Source: Balamuthia mandrillaris
Lineage: Eukaryota; Discosea; Longamoebia; Balamuthiidae
Reading direction: 5' to 3'
Assembly (NCBI GenBank): GCA_031835245.1
Contig: JAVKOQ010000050.1
Location: 1 to 64,000 of the forward strand
Length of the DNA: 64,000 bases
The position numbers were made by a program, and so were the translations under genes. The number at the start of each line of letters is the position of its first letter. Positions within the stretch are counted from its first letter, which is position 1. Below are positions 33,614 through 43,741 of this stretch, one piece after another. The notes beneath the pieces are model-generated. The model was not told the origin of the DNA, did no database searches, and saw only the letters and a program-made list of their open reading frames with translations.

Positions 33614-35316
33614 AGAGGAGGAAAGCGATGATTTTGTTTACTTGTGTTAGTAATTCGTTTAGATGTTCAGTCTTTCGAGATATGCGGTCAACGCATTCCT
33701 GCCTTTCCGTCTATAAAAACAAAAAATAAGTATAACAAGATTAAAAAAGCAGAGAAGAAGCACGAACCACAACAGAACGTGCATCTTGAACGCTGGTAGT
33801 CTTTGGTAATCCGAGCCAACTGTACGTTTTCTTCCTTTCGGCCACAATGTCAAGTGCGCTGAATACATTCAACACCGTGTATAACCGCCGCCTGATGTTT
33901 TTCTATAGTTCCAAAAAAAAAAAAAAGGAGAGATGAGAAAAGATGGAAAAGAAACAAGCAAGTAGAATGTACCTCTTCAGTTTCGACGGATTGTCCTTGG
34001 TTTTTGGCCTCCTTGATGAGCTCGTCTGCGAGCAAACCATACGTAGTCTCGCCCTTCTCTTCCATTTTTTTACAAACAGCCAATGCAAACTCGCCTAACT
34101 TTGCCTTTCGTCTCCGTTTTCGTGGGACGTAGTTTTGAGCTTTGTTGCCTTCATTAGCTTCGCCGTTATTGTTGGCATTCACCTCTCCTCCTCCTGACTT
34201 TTTTCTCTTTCTTGTCGTTGTGGCTTTTGTGGATGGAACTGTAGTAGCAACAGAATTTGTTTTAGGTGGCGACTGATGTTGTTGTAGTTGCTGCGGTTGT
34301 GGAATTTGTTGTAGTGGTGGCACTTCTGCTTCTTCATCCGTGTCGATGTTATTGTTGTCCACTTGTCGCAGCTGTTGATACTGTGTCTCTGGTGCAAACT
34401 CTTCCATCACACCTTAATTCCATATTCAAAATGTTCCAGTTATTACACAGAGAGGAGAGGGCAAGAGGAGAGAACGAGAAGACAGAGGAGAGAGGCTGAA
34501 GAGAATAGAGCACGAGAAGAGGACAAATAGATGAGAAATAAACCAAGAGGCATGCCAGCAGCGGTTTGGTCAGGCAAGACTACAGGGCTCTCCCCGTCGT
34601 CATCGTGTACGCTCTGAATGAGACCAGAATGCCGCGCAATGTCCTCAATGCCGTGCTCTTTACAAAAATGGAGGAGCTCGTCCTCTAAACTGAGAGGAAG
34701 AGGGACCGTCGCTTGGTGTTGATGCTGCTGAAGCAAAGCTTGCAGCGTTGTCATCGTTGGAATGGCAGAGCCGCTCTGTTGCTGCTGCTGCTGTTGTTGT
34801 TGAAAAATTGAATCGAAAGTGGCAGAAGAGAAAGAAGAAGAGGCGGCGGCGGAAGTATTCGTAGTTGCAACAGAAGCAGAGGCAGCAGAAGAGGAAGAGG
34901 TGGAGTGAAGCAGCGTGTAGTAGGCTGAAGAAGTGTCGACAGCTTCATGCTCATCATAAACGTCCACTGATGGAAAAAAAAAGGAAAGGAAAGAAAACAA
35001 AACATTGATTTGTTTGTTTGTGTCAGTCCAACGGAAACATACAAAATAAATCAGAATAAAAAGGAACAAGAAACAAATCGTCGGACTGACAGAAACAACA
35101 AGAGGGACGCTCACAAACATCCGTTTTTTTTTAAAAAAAAGAAAGCCAATCACAAGGAAAATAAAATAAAGATAAATAAATATAAAATCCCCAAACCGTT
35201 GTCCTCCAAAGGGTGTCGCCTGTGGGCGAGAGGATCGTCCTCTCCGCCGACATACTCCGCAGACCCATGTTGTTGCGGATGCTGAAGCACAGAAGCACCA
35301 CTACTGCTGTTCATCA
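32900..35316 (-). CDS. Transcription factor DP (E2F dimerisation partner)
   Basis: Read from ATG at about 35316. The N-terminus is low complexity with Gln and Ser runs. The winged-helix DNA-binding domain is spread over two exons: GEFALAVCKKMEEKGETTYG with LLADELIKEAKNQG (about 34115-33975), then KNIRRRLYTVLNVFSALDIV with AERKKTYSWLGLPK (about 33905-33800). The dimerisation part follows: TFKNLLARN, then SARIALPFIIVNTRNTTEIE and FFNFSLPFEIHDDTEILRRA (33460-33290), matching the conserved DP C-terminus (LPFIIVNT and FEIHDD). A long Ser tract encoded by TTC/GAA repeats ends the protein. DP proteins bind DNA as heterodimers with E2F to control S-phase genes. Exon borders are approximate. Confidence 0.92.
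33577..33606 (-). repeat. GA microsatellite in DP intron
   Basis: A GA run, CT on the sense strand, in the intron between the dimerisation exons. Confidence 0.95.
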
Positions 35317-35606
35317 TCTCCAAGAAGAATGAGCCTTGCCTTGGCCACCGCTACTCTTTTTTTTTTTTATTCTTTCTTTTTGCCGACCAATTTTTTTTTT
35401 AAGTTTTGTTTAATTGCTTTCCCGCCAAAACTTCTTTCGCTTCCTTTCTCGCCGGTTTTGGCGGGAAGGCCGATGTTACGAGGGTTCGTTCGGTCTCCCT
35501 TTTGGGACGACATGAAACGAATTACGACGACGACGTGAAAATATTCATGCCGACATGAAATATCATGACGACACGTGAATGGATATGCACAGAGAAGCTT
35601 TTCGCT
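35317..35606. other. Tandem intergenic region with CATGACGAC-like motifs
   Basis: The DP promoter and the acyltransferase 3' flank. It contains two long T runs (35357-35400) and a cluster of GACGACGTG/CATGACGACA/CGACATGAAA motifs at about 35508-35580. No coding was seen. Confidence 0.5.
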
Positions 35607-38344
35607 TTAGGAAGACAGCAGCTCTCGCACCCACGAAAGGGCAGAGGTCAGGCAAGCTTGCCATCGCGCTATCCCATCTTCGGCGGCGGAAGGCCTTCTC
35701 GTGGTGAACGTGACCATGATATCGTGGTCCCTCAGCATGTAGCCTATCACATCCGGCGATCCCTCCGGCGGCACTCCGCTGAACACAAAGTCCACGCCCG
35801 CATCATTCCCAAGATTCGAACTCGCCAATTTTTGGTCGAACAACCGTTCGTAAAGTTTGTGGTTGGTGAGGCCTTCTTGTTCTTCTTGTTGTCCTTCTTC
35901 TTCTTGTTGTTGTTGTTCTTGTTGTTGCTGTTTTTCTTCTTCTTCTTCTTCTTCGTTTTCTACTTGTGGTGTGATGGAAACTACTTGAGGTTCGTTGCTG
36001 AGAAAGAAGAGGTGAAGGTAAGTTTCCTTGCCGGAGGTTGCTGTCTCTCGGATGAGCTGTTGATGAGCTTCAACTGCTTTTGTGAAGAGTTGTTTCATTT
36101 TCCGTTTCTTCTCCTCCGTTTGAGCTGCTTCTCCGTTTTTGCGATTGTTCGTTTCACGGATGTTATTGATGTAACAGCGCATAAACTGACAAAGTTGAGG
36201 AGTGGCTGTGTCGACGAGGATGAGACGAGCGCCTTGAAAGTGGCGAGCATCGATTGTTTCTACGTTTGAAGTTATCAACTTCTTATCTTCGCTATAGTCG
36301 TTATATGCCATTTGTAATGCTTTGAGGAGGAGGAGGGAGGAGGAGGGAGGAGGGAGGAGGAGGGAGGAGGGAGGAGGAGGAGGGAGGAGGAGGAGGAGGA
36401 GGAGAGAGATAAGTAAGACCACAAAGAAAAACAAAGGAACACAAGAAAAGAAAGCTTACCAATTTGAAAGCATGCATCAGGACTGTAGCCCTTTTGCTTG
36501 AAAAAGTTTCTGTCAAGGTTTCTAATGCTAAACTCACAAGTGAAACTTTTGGCTTGTTCCATGTGTTGAAGACATTCTTGACGCACTTTTCTCAAGTGCT
36601 CCAAAATATACTTCGAAACCGCCCAATTCAGTTCGTTGACATTTGCATCATCTTCATTTGTTGTTATTAGTGTTGTGATTTCTGAAGCGCGATGAGAGAC
36701 TGGTGGTGATGCAATTTATTGATGTAGGCGTAGAGGTAAGAGGCAAACTTGTGCACAACGCCTATTTGAAAGGAAGAGGATCAGTGGAGGACTACCATCA
36801 AGTACAGGGAGAAAGAGAGAGAAGAGAGAGAGGAGAGAGGAGAGAGGAGAGAGGAGAGAGGGAGAGAGGAGAGAGAGGAGAGAGGAGAGAGGAGAGGAGA
36901 GGAGAGAGGGAGAGGAGAGAGGAGAGGAGAGAGGAGAGGAGAGGAGGGAGAGGAGAGAGGAGAGAGGAGAGAGGAGAGAAGAGAGAAGAGAGACGCTAAA
37001 CCAGAATCCAACGCTGCGTGCTCTACATGAAGAGCGATTCGAACAGCAGAACTGCCTTGACAGTGGCCTCCTACATGAGGTCCCCTGGTCACTACAATTT
37101 GCAACGCCTTCTCGAACCATCTATTGCAAACTGTTTCTTCAATTGAAGGGATGTAATTGCAAGTTTTTCGATACCACCATAGCTGCTCCTTCTCATTCAC
37201 TTCTTTTTCCTTGCCTTCATTTTCGTTGTGTTGATCCAAGCAAACTACGAAAAGAGCTTTTTGAATCCTCAACAGCGATCGTAGGTTGGTCTCTTCTTTC
37301 TCCAGTTCTTCTCTTACAGCAGCCGCTTCGTCTCTTTCCGCACAAGTGAGATATCCCATCATCGTCGTTTCGTATTTGCTAGCAGTTCTCTTCTTGTCAT
37401 GATGCGAAGAAGCAGTAATACGATGTAAGATAGCTTCCACCTTTTCAACAACGTGTAGTTGCTCTTCAATCCGTCTAGCAATGTCCATTCGAGGAACCTT
37501 CAACACAAACATTCGACCTCGGCACATGACTACAACTGCATGCCCTTTCTTTGCTTTCTTCCCTTCAGCTTTGTTGTGATGATGAAGGACATCGAGCTCT
37601 CGTCGCGGAAGTCTCGTCGTTGTAAAGAGGTTATGATATTGTGTTTCATCCTTGCCTTCATCGTTGAACGGTTGAAGCAAACGACGCAGCGAAGAGCTTC
37701 TCTCTTCATCATTTTCGTTGTGTTCTTCTTCCAAGTGTTGATAGAACCACACAGAAGCAACAACAGCTCTTGATGCTGTACTTTCTAATGATGGTGACGA
37801 CGACGACGACGACGAAGAAGAAGAAGAACAAGAAGAACAAGAAGAAGAACTTAAACAACAAGAAGGACAGGAAGCAGGACTGGAACAACATGAACAAGTG
37901 CATGAAGGACAGGAAGAAGCGAGAGGAGAGAGAAGCACGGAATAGTTCTCGCCAAAGGGAAGAGCCTCTCTCTGGCGGAGATGCAACGGGTCAAAGAAGT
38001 GGCGAGCAAAGACGTTTTGCTTCTGGCTATGTTGAGCGTTTAGCCACTCTGAAACTTTTTGTTTTGAAACCAAACGAGAAGAAGAAGAAGAAGAAGAAGA
38101 ACAAGAAGAAGCATGAGGGAGAGAAGCCACAAAAATCAGCTTTGATCAAACAACGACACAAAACCAAGTAGAGAGTGGAACCTTTGGTTGGCACGGCCGA
38201 AGACAAAAATTTGCTGTAGAGTTGCTGCCACCGCAGCTGTTCCTCTTTGTCAAAGTAGCAGAGGGCGAGCCTCTCGGCTATCAACCGGCCGACCTCCTCC
38301 GCGGTGAGCAAGGGTTGCCTCGGCAAAGCCGCCTTCTTCTTCAT
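35607..38344 (-). CDS. Carnitine/choline O-acyltransferase family enzyme
   Basis: ATG 38344. The N-terminus LPRQPLLTAEEVGRLIAERL, then SEWLNAQHSQKQN and LPFGENYSVLL, match the family's opening. SRAVVASVWFYQHL, the RGRMFVLKVPRM strand, and CNRWFEKALQIVV follow. The catalytic His appears to be in ALHVEHAALDSG at the end of an exon (about 36997). Later exons carry VVHKFASYLYAYIN, EDKKLITSNVETIDARHFQG, AHQQLIRETATSGKETYLHL and SPDVIGYMLRDHDIMVTFT, the conserved active-site lid order. These enzymes exchange acyl groups between CoA and carnitine or choline. The substrate cannot be told. A Cys/Ser-rich insert (about 37915-37800) and an acidic/Gln insert (about 35950-35880) are made by trinucleotide repeats. 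It is diverged from animal members. Confidence 0.82.
36799..36995 (-). repeat. GAGAG/GAGAGAG repeat in acyltransferase intron
   Basis: A 200-base GA-rich tract with 5- to 7-base periodicity sits directly after the exon that encodes the catalytic His (sense strand CT-rich). Confidence 0.95.
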
Positions 38345-38631
38345 CTCTTTTTGTTTTTTTTTTTTTTTGCTTTCAAATTTGTCCTGTGACGATAAATCGC
38401 AATTATTATCGAAAAAACCAAATTGGGAAACCAATACGAAATCAGACATCGGAAAATTCAAATTTTCCTTCGTCCATTTATGATTGATGATTGGTCGGTA
38501 TGTCTACAAAAATAAGTCGATTATTCTTTCCTTCGGCTTGAAAAATTTTATTGATAAGAAGAAAGTATTAAAGCAACAAACGTAGCGGACTGGTCGACCA
38601 CAGGTTTTTTTTCCCCTTCTCTTCTCTCTCT

Positions 38632-38662
<31 letters not shown>

Positions 38663-38764
38663 ATTGGTCACTCTTTTCTCGTTCCATCCACCAATTGCTT
38701 ACTCTTTTTCTTCCCACCGAACTTTAAAGTTCATCCTGCTGGAGTGGAAGAGAAGATTATTAAT
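38345..38764. promoter_or_regulatory. Shared promoter region of acyltransferase and RhoGEF genes
   Basis: A 420-base gap between divergent starts. It contains GGTCGACC at about 38591 and a CT run at about 38627-38662 next to the RhoGEF. Promoter role is inferred. Confidence 0.45.
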
Positions 38765-41700
38765 ATGGCGACTTCTTCTTCTCCTTCTTCTGCTCTTCCG
38801 GCTGCCGCATCGGAAGCTGGCGGCGCTGCTGGCACTTCGCCAGACAGCTCCCCAGAGTCGGCGAGGTGTGCACCATGGCCCTCCGCCAGCCATGCCAAAA
38901 GAAAGTCCCACAAGCAGCAGCAAGACAAAAAGCAGAGAGAGAAGAAAGCGACATGGCTCGGCAGCGCCTCCACTTTGAAGAATGCTTTTCTGAAGCAAGC
39001 ACGACCCGTCTCTCTTTATCGTCCTTTTACCTCTTCTCCTGTTTCTTCTTCTTCTTCTTCTTCTTCTTCTTCTTCTTCTTCTGCTGCTGCTGCTGCTGCT
39101 TCTCCTTTGTCTTCCTCCTCCTCCTCCTCCTCTTCCTCTTGCGACCAAGAAACGGGAGAGGAGCCGCATTCTTCTCCCCGAATTGGATATCGACGCACTT
39201 TCCTACAGCTTCAAGCCAATCCGCATTCTTCTTGTTCTTCTTCTTCTTCTTCTTCTTCTTCTTCTTCTTCTTCTTCTTCTTCTCTTCTCCGAAGCTCTCC
39301 TCATTCAAGAAGCGAACGAAACCTTCGCTCACCGCATTTGCCAGAACGACAACAACAAGAAAGAGAACGACAGAAGGAGGAAGAGAGCAAGAGAAGAGCA
39401 CAAAGCAACCTCGTCAGAGTTACCAAGACTCACAACAACGATGGTGAAGCCAATGTTGATTCTTCTCCGACAACAACAACATCAGTGTGGTTGCGGAGAA
39501 CAACGGAACAATGTTGCATGTCTCCTGCCCTTCATGCTCAACACACTATTAAGCTTCAACGAGTTCGTTTCTCTTCTCTACTTTCTTTTTCTCCTTCTTC
39601 CTCCTCTCATTTTGTTGTGCTTTTTCTTCTCTTCTTTTCTGTGCAAACGTACTTATTACTCCGTTTTTGTTTCTGTGTAACAGGCTGAACTGGAACAACT
39701 GAGCAGACAACTGCGAAAAGTGGGAGCAGAACTTGTTGGCCAACGCATGACACTAAACAACGAAATGAAGTACTTGGACCAGTTGCAACAGCAAAGCAAA
39801 CGAACCAAACAAGAAAACGAAGGTTCAACCCAAGAAGCGGAAGGAACAATAGAAAAAGATAACGTGAAAGTGCAACAACCTCAACAGCCACAAAAGAGCA
39901 TTCCGAAAGCATTAGGAGATCCCCTTGTGTTCTTGCGGCCGAGTTCTCTTTGCTGTAACAGGAACGCCACGGAACTCTTCGTGCCACAAGTAATATTCAG
40001 AGGAGAAGATCGTTCATTCTACACTTTTTGTGTATCAGCGGATAATTCTTCTTCTGCCACACAATGCACTCCGTTGATCAAAATGGAGAATGTGTCTCGT
40101 GCCATTACCAATGGATTTCTTTACGAAGCGCCTCTTATTCTTTCTCCCTCTGACCATGAAGAACAACTACTAAAGAAGTTGGAGGAAACCTTGACTCCTA
40201 TGATGGAGACCACGACAACAAAGATGGTGATCTCTTCATCTCTGCTTTCTACAAGTAATAACGATAAGATGATGACATCGCGACGGTTGGTCTACGTTGG
40301 AGAAGACCACCACATTCATGAACTTTTCAAAAGCTTTGTACGAAGAGAAACCGAAGAAGAAAGCGAAGACGAAGATTGGCAACATGTCAACCTTACGAAA
40401 GAGGCGGGAGCTCCATTGGCAGCCATTGGAGAACCGAAAGGATACTATTATGGTGGATCAGCTAAAACAGCAGAGCTTCATGTGGTATATCGTGGCCTTG
40501 ATGGCAGTCTCCATTTGCTAAAACGGCCCTGGCTCTTCCAAGGTGCGTTGTCTTGCTTTGTTATTCTTTCAATTTTTCTGCATCTTTCATATTTTAACGC
40601 GCATGCATTTTAAACAATACAGAAGAGGATGACACTTCTAACAGTAATTGGCAGCATCAGAACTTGACCTCTAAAACATCTCCATTGGACCATTCCGCCG
40701 TTCGTCTGTGCTTATTGCCTCAAAACGATCATGAGAACAGAAAAAGAGTGCAAAGCGAAGAAGAGGAAGATGATGGTGGTGATGCCGAAAAATCAACCGA
40801 AGGCGATGTAGATGAGGAGGACAATCGCGAATTACTTCAACAAGAAAACATAGTACGATCTTTGATGGTCGAAATGGAAAAGTCGAAAGCAGAAGTGAGA
40901 AAACTTAGAGCGGAAATCGAGAGCAAAGAACAACAATTGGTGGCTTCTGTAGAGTCGTTGCAACTTTTGGAAAAAGAAGAGAAGAAGGGACGAACGACTA
41001 AGCATGAGACAAGTTCAAAGAGGAGCAAGAAAAAGAAAAAGGAACACGAGGAGAAAGAGACACAGAGAGAGAAAGAAGATAAAGCGAAGGAAAAAGAGGA
41101 AGAAACGATTCCTATTATTACTGTTGACGAGGCTGAAGAAACTGAAATACAGAATCACGGAAAAGTGCAAAAAGGAGATAGAGGCGGAGACGAGGGGAAA
41201 GAACCACAAAGTCAAGTTTCTGATGAAGAAACAGCAGAAAAGAAGAAAAAACAAGAAGATGAACTCACAACTGACATTGAAACAGAAAATACTGCCGAAC
41301 AAAAAACAGAACCAGAAGCAGAGTTAACTGCTGCAGAAGCGGCGATCGAACAACCACTCGAACAAGAACAAGAACAAGAACCTCAAACTCAAAACGAACA
41401 AGAACAACACGGAGAGAGCGAAGAATATCACTATGAAGAAGAAAGTGAAGCATGGCAAAATCTTTCCACTGAAGAATGGGCAGCAGCGATGATGGCAGAA
41501 GGCGAATTCTATCAAGGAGAAATTCAGGAGTATTATGACGAAGATGAGAACGGGAATGGATACGAGAATGAGGATTTTATCATCGACCAGTCAACCTATG
41601 AACGGTTGTGGCAGATAGAGATGGAGCGCATGAGTCAGTATTGGGATGCCAAATGGCAGGAAGCTCTACTACTGGAACAGAAAGAGAAAGGTACAGAGAA

Positions 41701-43165
41701 AGAGAAAGAAAAAGAAACCGTGGAAGACCAAGAGAGCAAGAGCGCAAATGAGACAGAGAAAGAAGGAACAGAGATAATCATCGAAGAAGAAAAAGAAACG
41801 GAAGCAGAAACGAAGGACCACCAAACAGATGGGGATGAGAACAAGGAAGAACAGCAAGCAGCAGCGAAGAACAACGAAGAACAACCACAAGAAAAAGACG
41901 GTAAAGAAGCACCACAACTAGAAGTGGAGAGCCCAAATAACGAAGCAAAGGTGGAACCAACAGAAGAAGAAGAAAAAGAACCGAGCGACCGAAACGAATC
42001 CAAAATCGACACTATCAATCACAGTGAAGAAACAACACAAGAAGCTAACCCTTGGTTTGAGGCTAGAAACTTGGAGGCCAAAGGCTTAATCAAAAAGATA
42101 CTGCTCTGCCAAGCATGCATACGAAGACACAGAGCTCGATTATGTAAGTTATTCATTCAAGTTTTAACTTTCTTCATTCTCTACTCCTCATATTAATTAT
42201 TCGTTTAGTGCGAAAGCAGTTGTTGATTGCCAACGAAGTGGTTACCACTGAAGAAAGCTATGTGCGTTCTCTTGGCATCATTGTCAACGTAAGTAACTCT
42301 GGCTCTGTTTAAAACATACGACCTGAACACTAACTTAACCCTCACTCATCAAAATAAAAAAGACTTTTCTTCGGCCTTTACTTAACGCTGAGTTGCTGCC
42401 AAAAGAAAGTGTGGACGCCATTTTCTCGGTTGTAGAAGTTCTCTACCACCAACACCAAAAGTTTTTCGGCTTTGTGCAAAAGCGTGTTCGTGATTGGGAA
42501 CTGTTTGCAGAAAGAGGTTTGGCCGAGATATTTCTTGAAAAGGTCTCCTATTATTATTCCTCTTTCCTCTTTTGTCTTTCGTTATTCTGAACGTAGCTCT
42601 TAACAAACAACACAGACGGACTTTTTCATAATTTACCGAGAATACGTAAATAATTACAACAACGCGCTTGAAACGCTGCAAGAGTGCATGCAAACCAATC
42701 CGTCTTTTGCAGAATTCATCAAAGTTTGTTCTTGTTCTTTCTTTTTATACTTCTTATTTCTCTCCTTCATTTAGTGCTAAACAAAACAACACACCAATAG
42801 AAAATGGAGAAGAAGCCTGAATGCGGCTTCCAAGACCTCAACTCCTTCCTCATCATGCCCGTGCAACGCCTCCCCCGTTACACCATGCTCATCGAGGACC
42901 TCCGCCGAAAGACCGTGCGAGACACCTTCAAGTATCAACAGCTGCAACAGGCCGCCTCCCTCCTCAAAGAGAACACTGAGTTTGTTAACGAGCAGAAGAG
43001 AGAGGCCGAGAATTTGGATTATCTCGGCGATTTAGAGGAGAGAATTGTGGGAGGAAGGAAGAGAGCTCCTCAGGGGAAGATACTGGTGAACGACCAGAAT
43101 CGACGGTTCCTGAAAGAGGGCGCTGTTAAGCTTCGCAGTGGACGCAAAGTGGAAGGTTTGTGCCT

Positions 43166-43206
<41 letters not shown>

Positions 43207-43653
43207 TGTTATCCTTTTCGTTAGTAATGATTTATTTTATTTAGATTGTACGTTATTTTTGTTCAACAATTTGCTCTTGCTGGCGAAACCGATGAAAAAG
43301 AAGAGGGAAGGGCCGCACAACAAGACGCTCCTTAAGCTGGTCGCCATGGAGCCTTTGCTCTGTTGTCGCAAAATCTCTTCTATGGCCAATATCGGTATTT
43401 CTTTCTTCTGTCTTTCTTGTCGTAGTTTTTCTTCTTCCTCGTCGCTTCTTTATTGCACTTTTTATAACCCAAACGATGAACAAAAAAAAAAGGAACGGAG
43501 CCAACTTTTTCCATACAGACGTTTAAAAACAAATATACTTTATCGGTGGAGACAGGAAGCAAGAAGCAAGAATGGATGGCGGCGCTGGAGTCTGCACTGG
43601 CTTCTCTCCTCAAAAGCCAAAAGCAACGACAGAGAATACTTGCTTCCTCTTGA
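38765..43653 (+). CDS. RhoGEF (DH-PH) with N-terminal fucolectin-like repeats and IQ motif
   Basis: ATG 38765. Exons include 38765-39562, 39684-40542, 40623-42143, 42209-42288 and 42363-42542 in phase, followed by four more. The first exon is Ser-rich low complexity. Residues about 350-570 hold repeated motifs RRLVYVGEDHHIHELF, DWQHVNLTKEAGAPLAA and ELHVVYRGLDGSLHLL, and after an intron NWQHQNLT; these resemble blades of fucose-specific lectin-type propellers. A long Glu/Lys coiled region follows, then an IQ-like helix (KKILLCQACIRRHRARL). The DH domain starts at LLIANEVVTTEESYVRSLGI and includes FQDLNSFLIMPVQRLPRYTM. The PH domain spans CTLFLFNNLLLLAKP to KYTLSVETGSKKQEWMAAL. DH-PH proteins load GTP on Rho GTPases and shape the actin cortex. 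The last junction (near 43395-43519) does not close in phase with canonical sites, perhaps because of an indel. Confidence 0.88.
43168..43203 (+). repeat. CT microsatellite in RhoGEF intron
   Basis: The CT run begins about a dozen bases after the donor, on the sense strand. Confidence 0.95.
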
Positions 43654-43741
43654 AAAAAAACAACAACTTTATTGTTCGTTTTCTCCCTCTTCACTGTAGT
43701 TTTTACAACAAACAATTAAACAAAAAAAAAGTAATGAAGAG

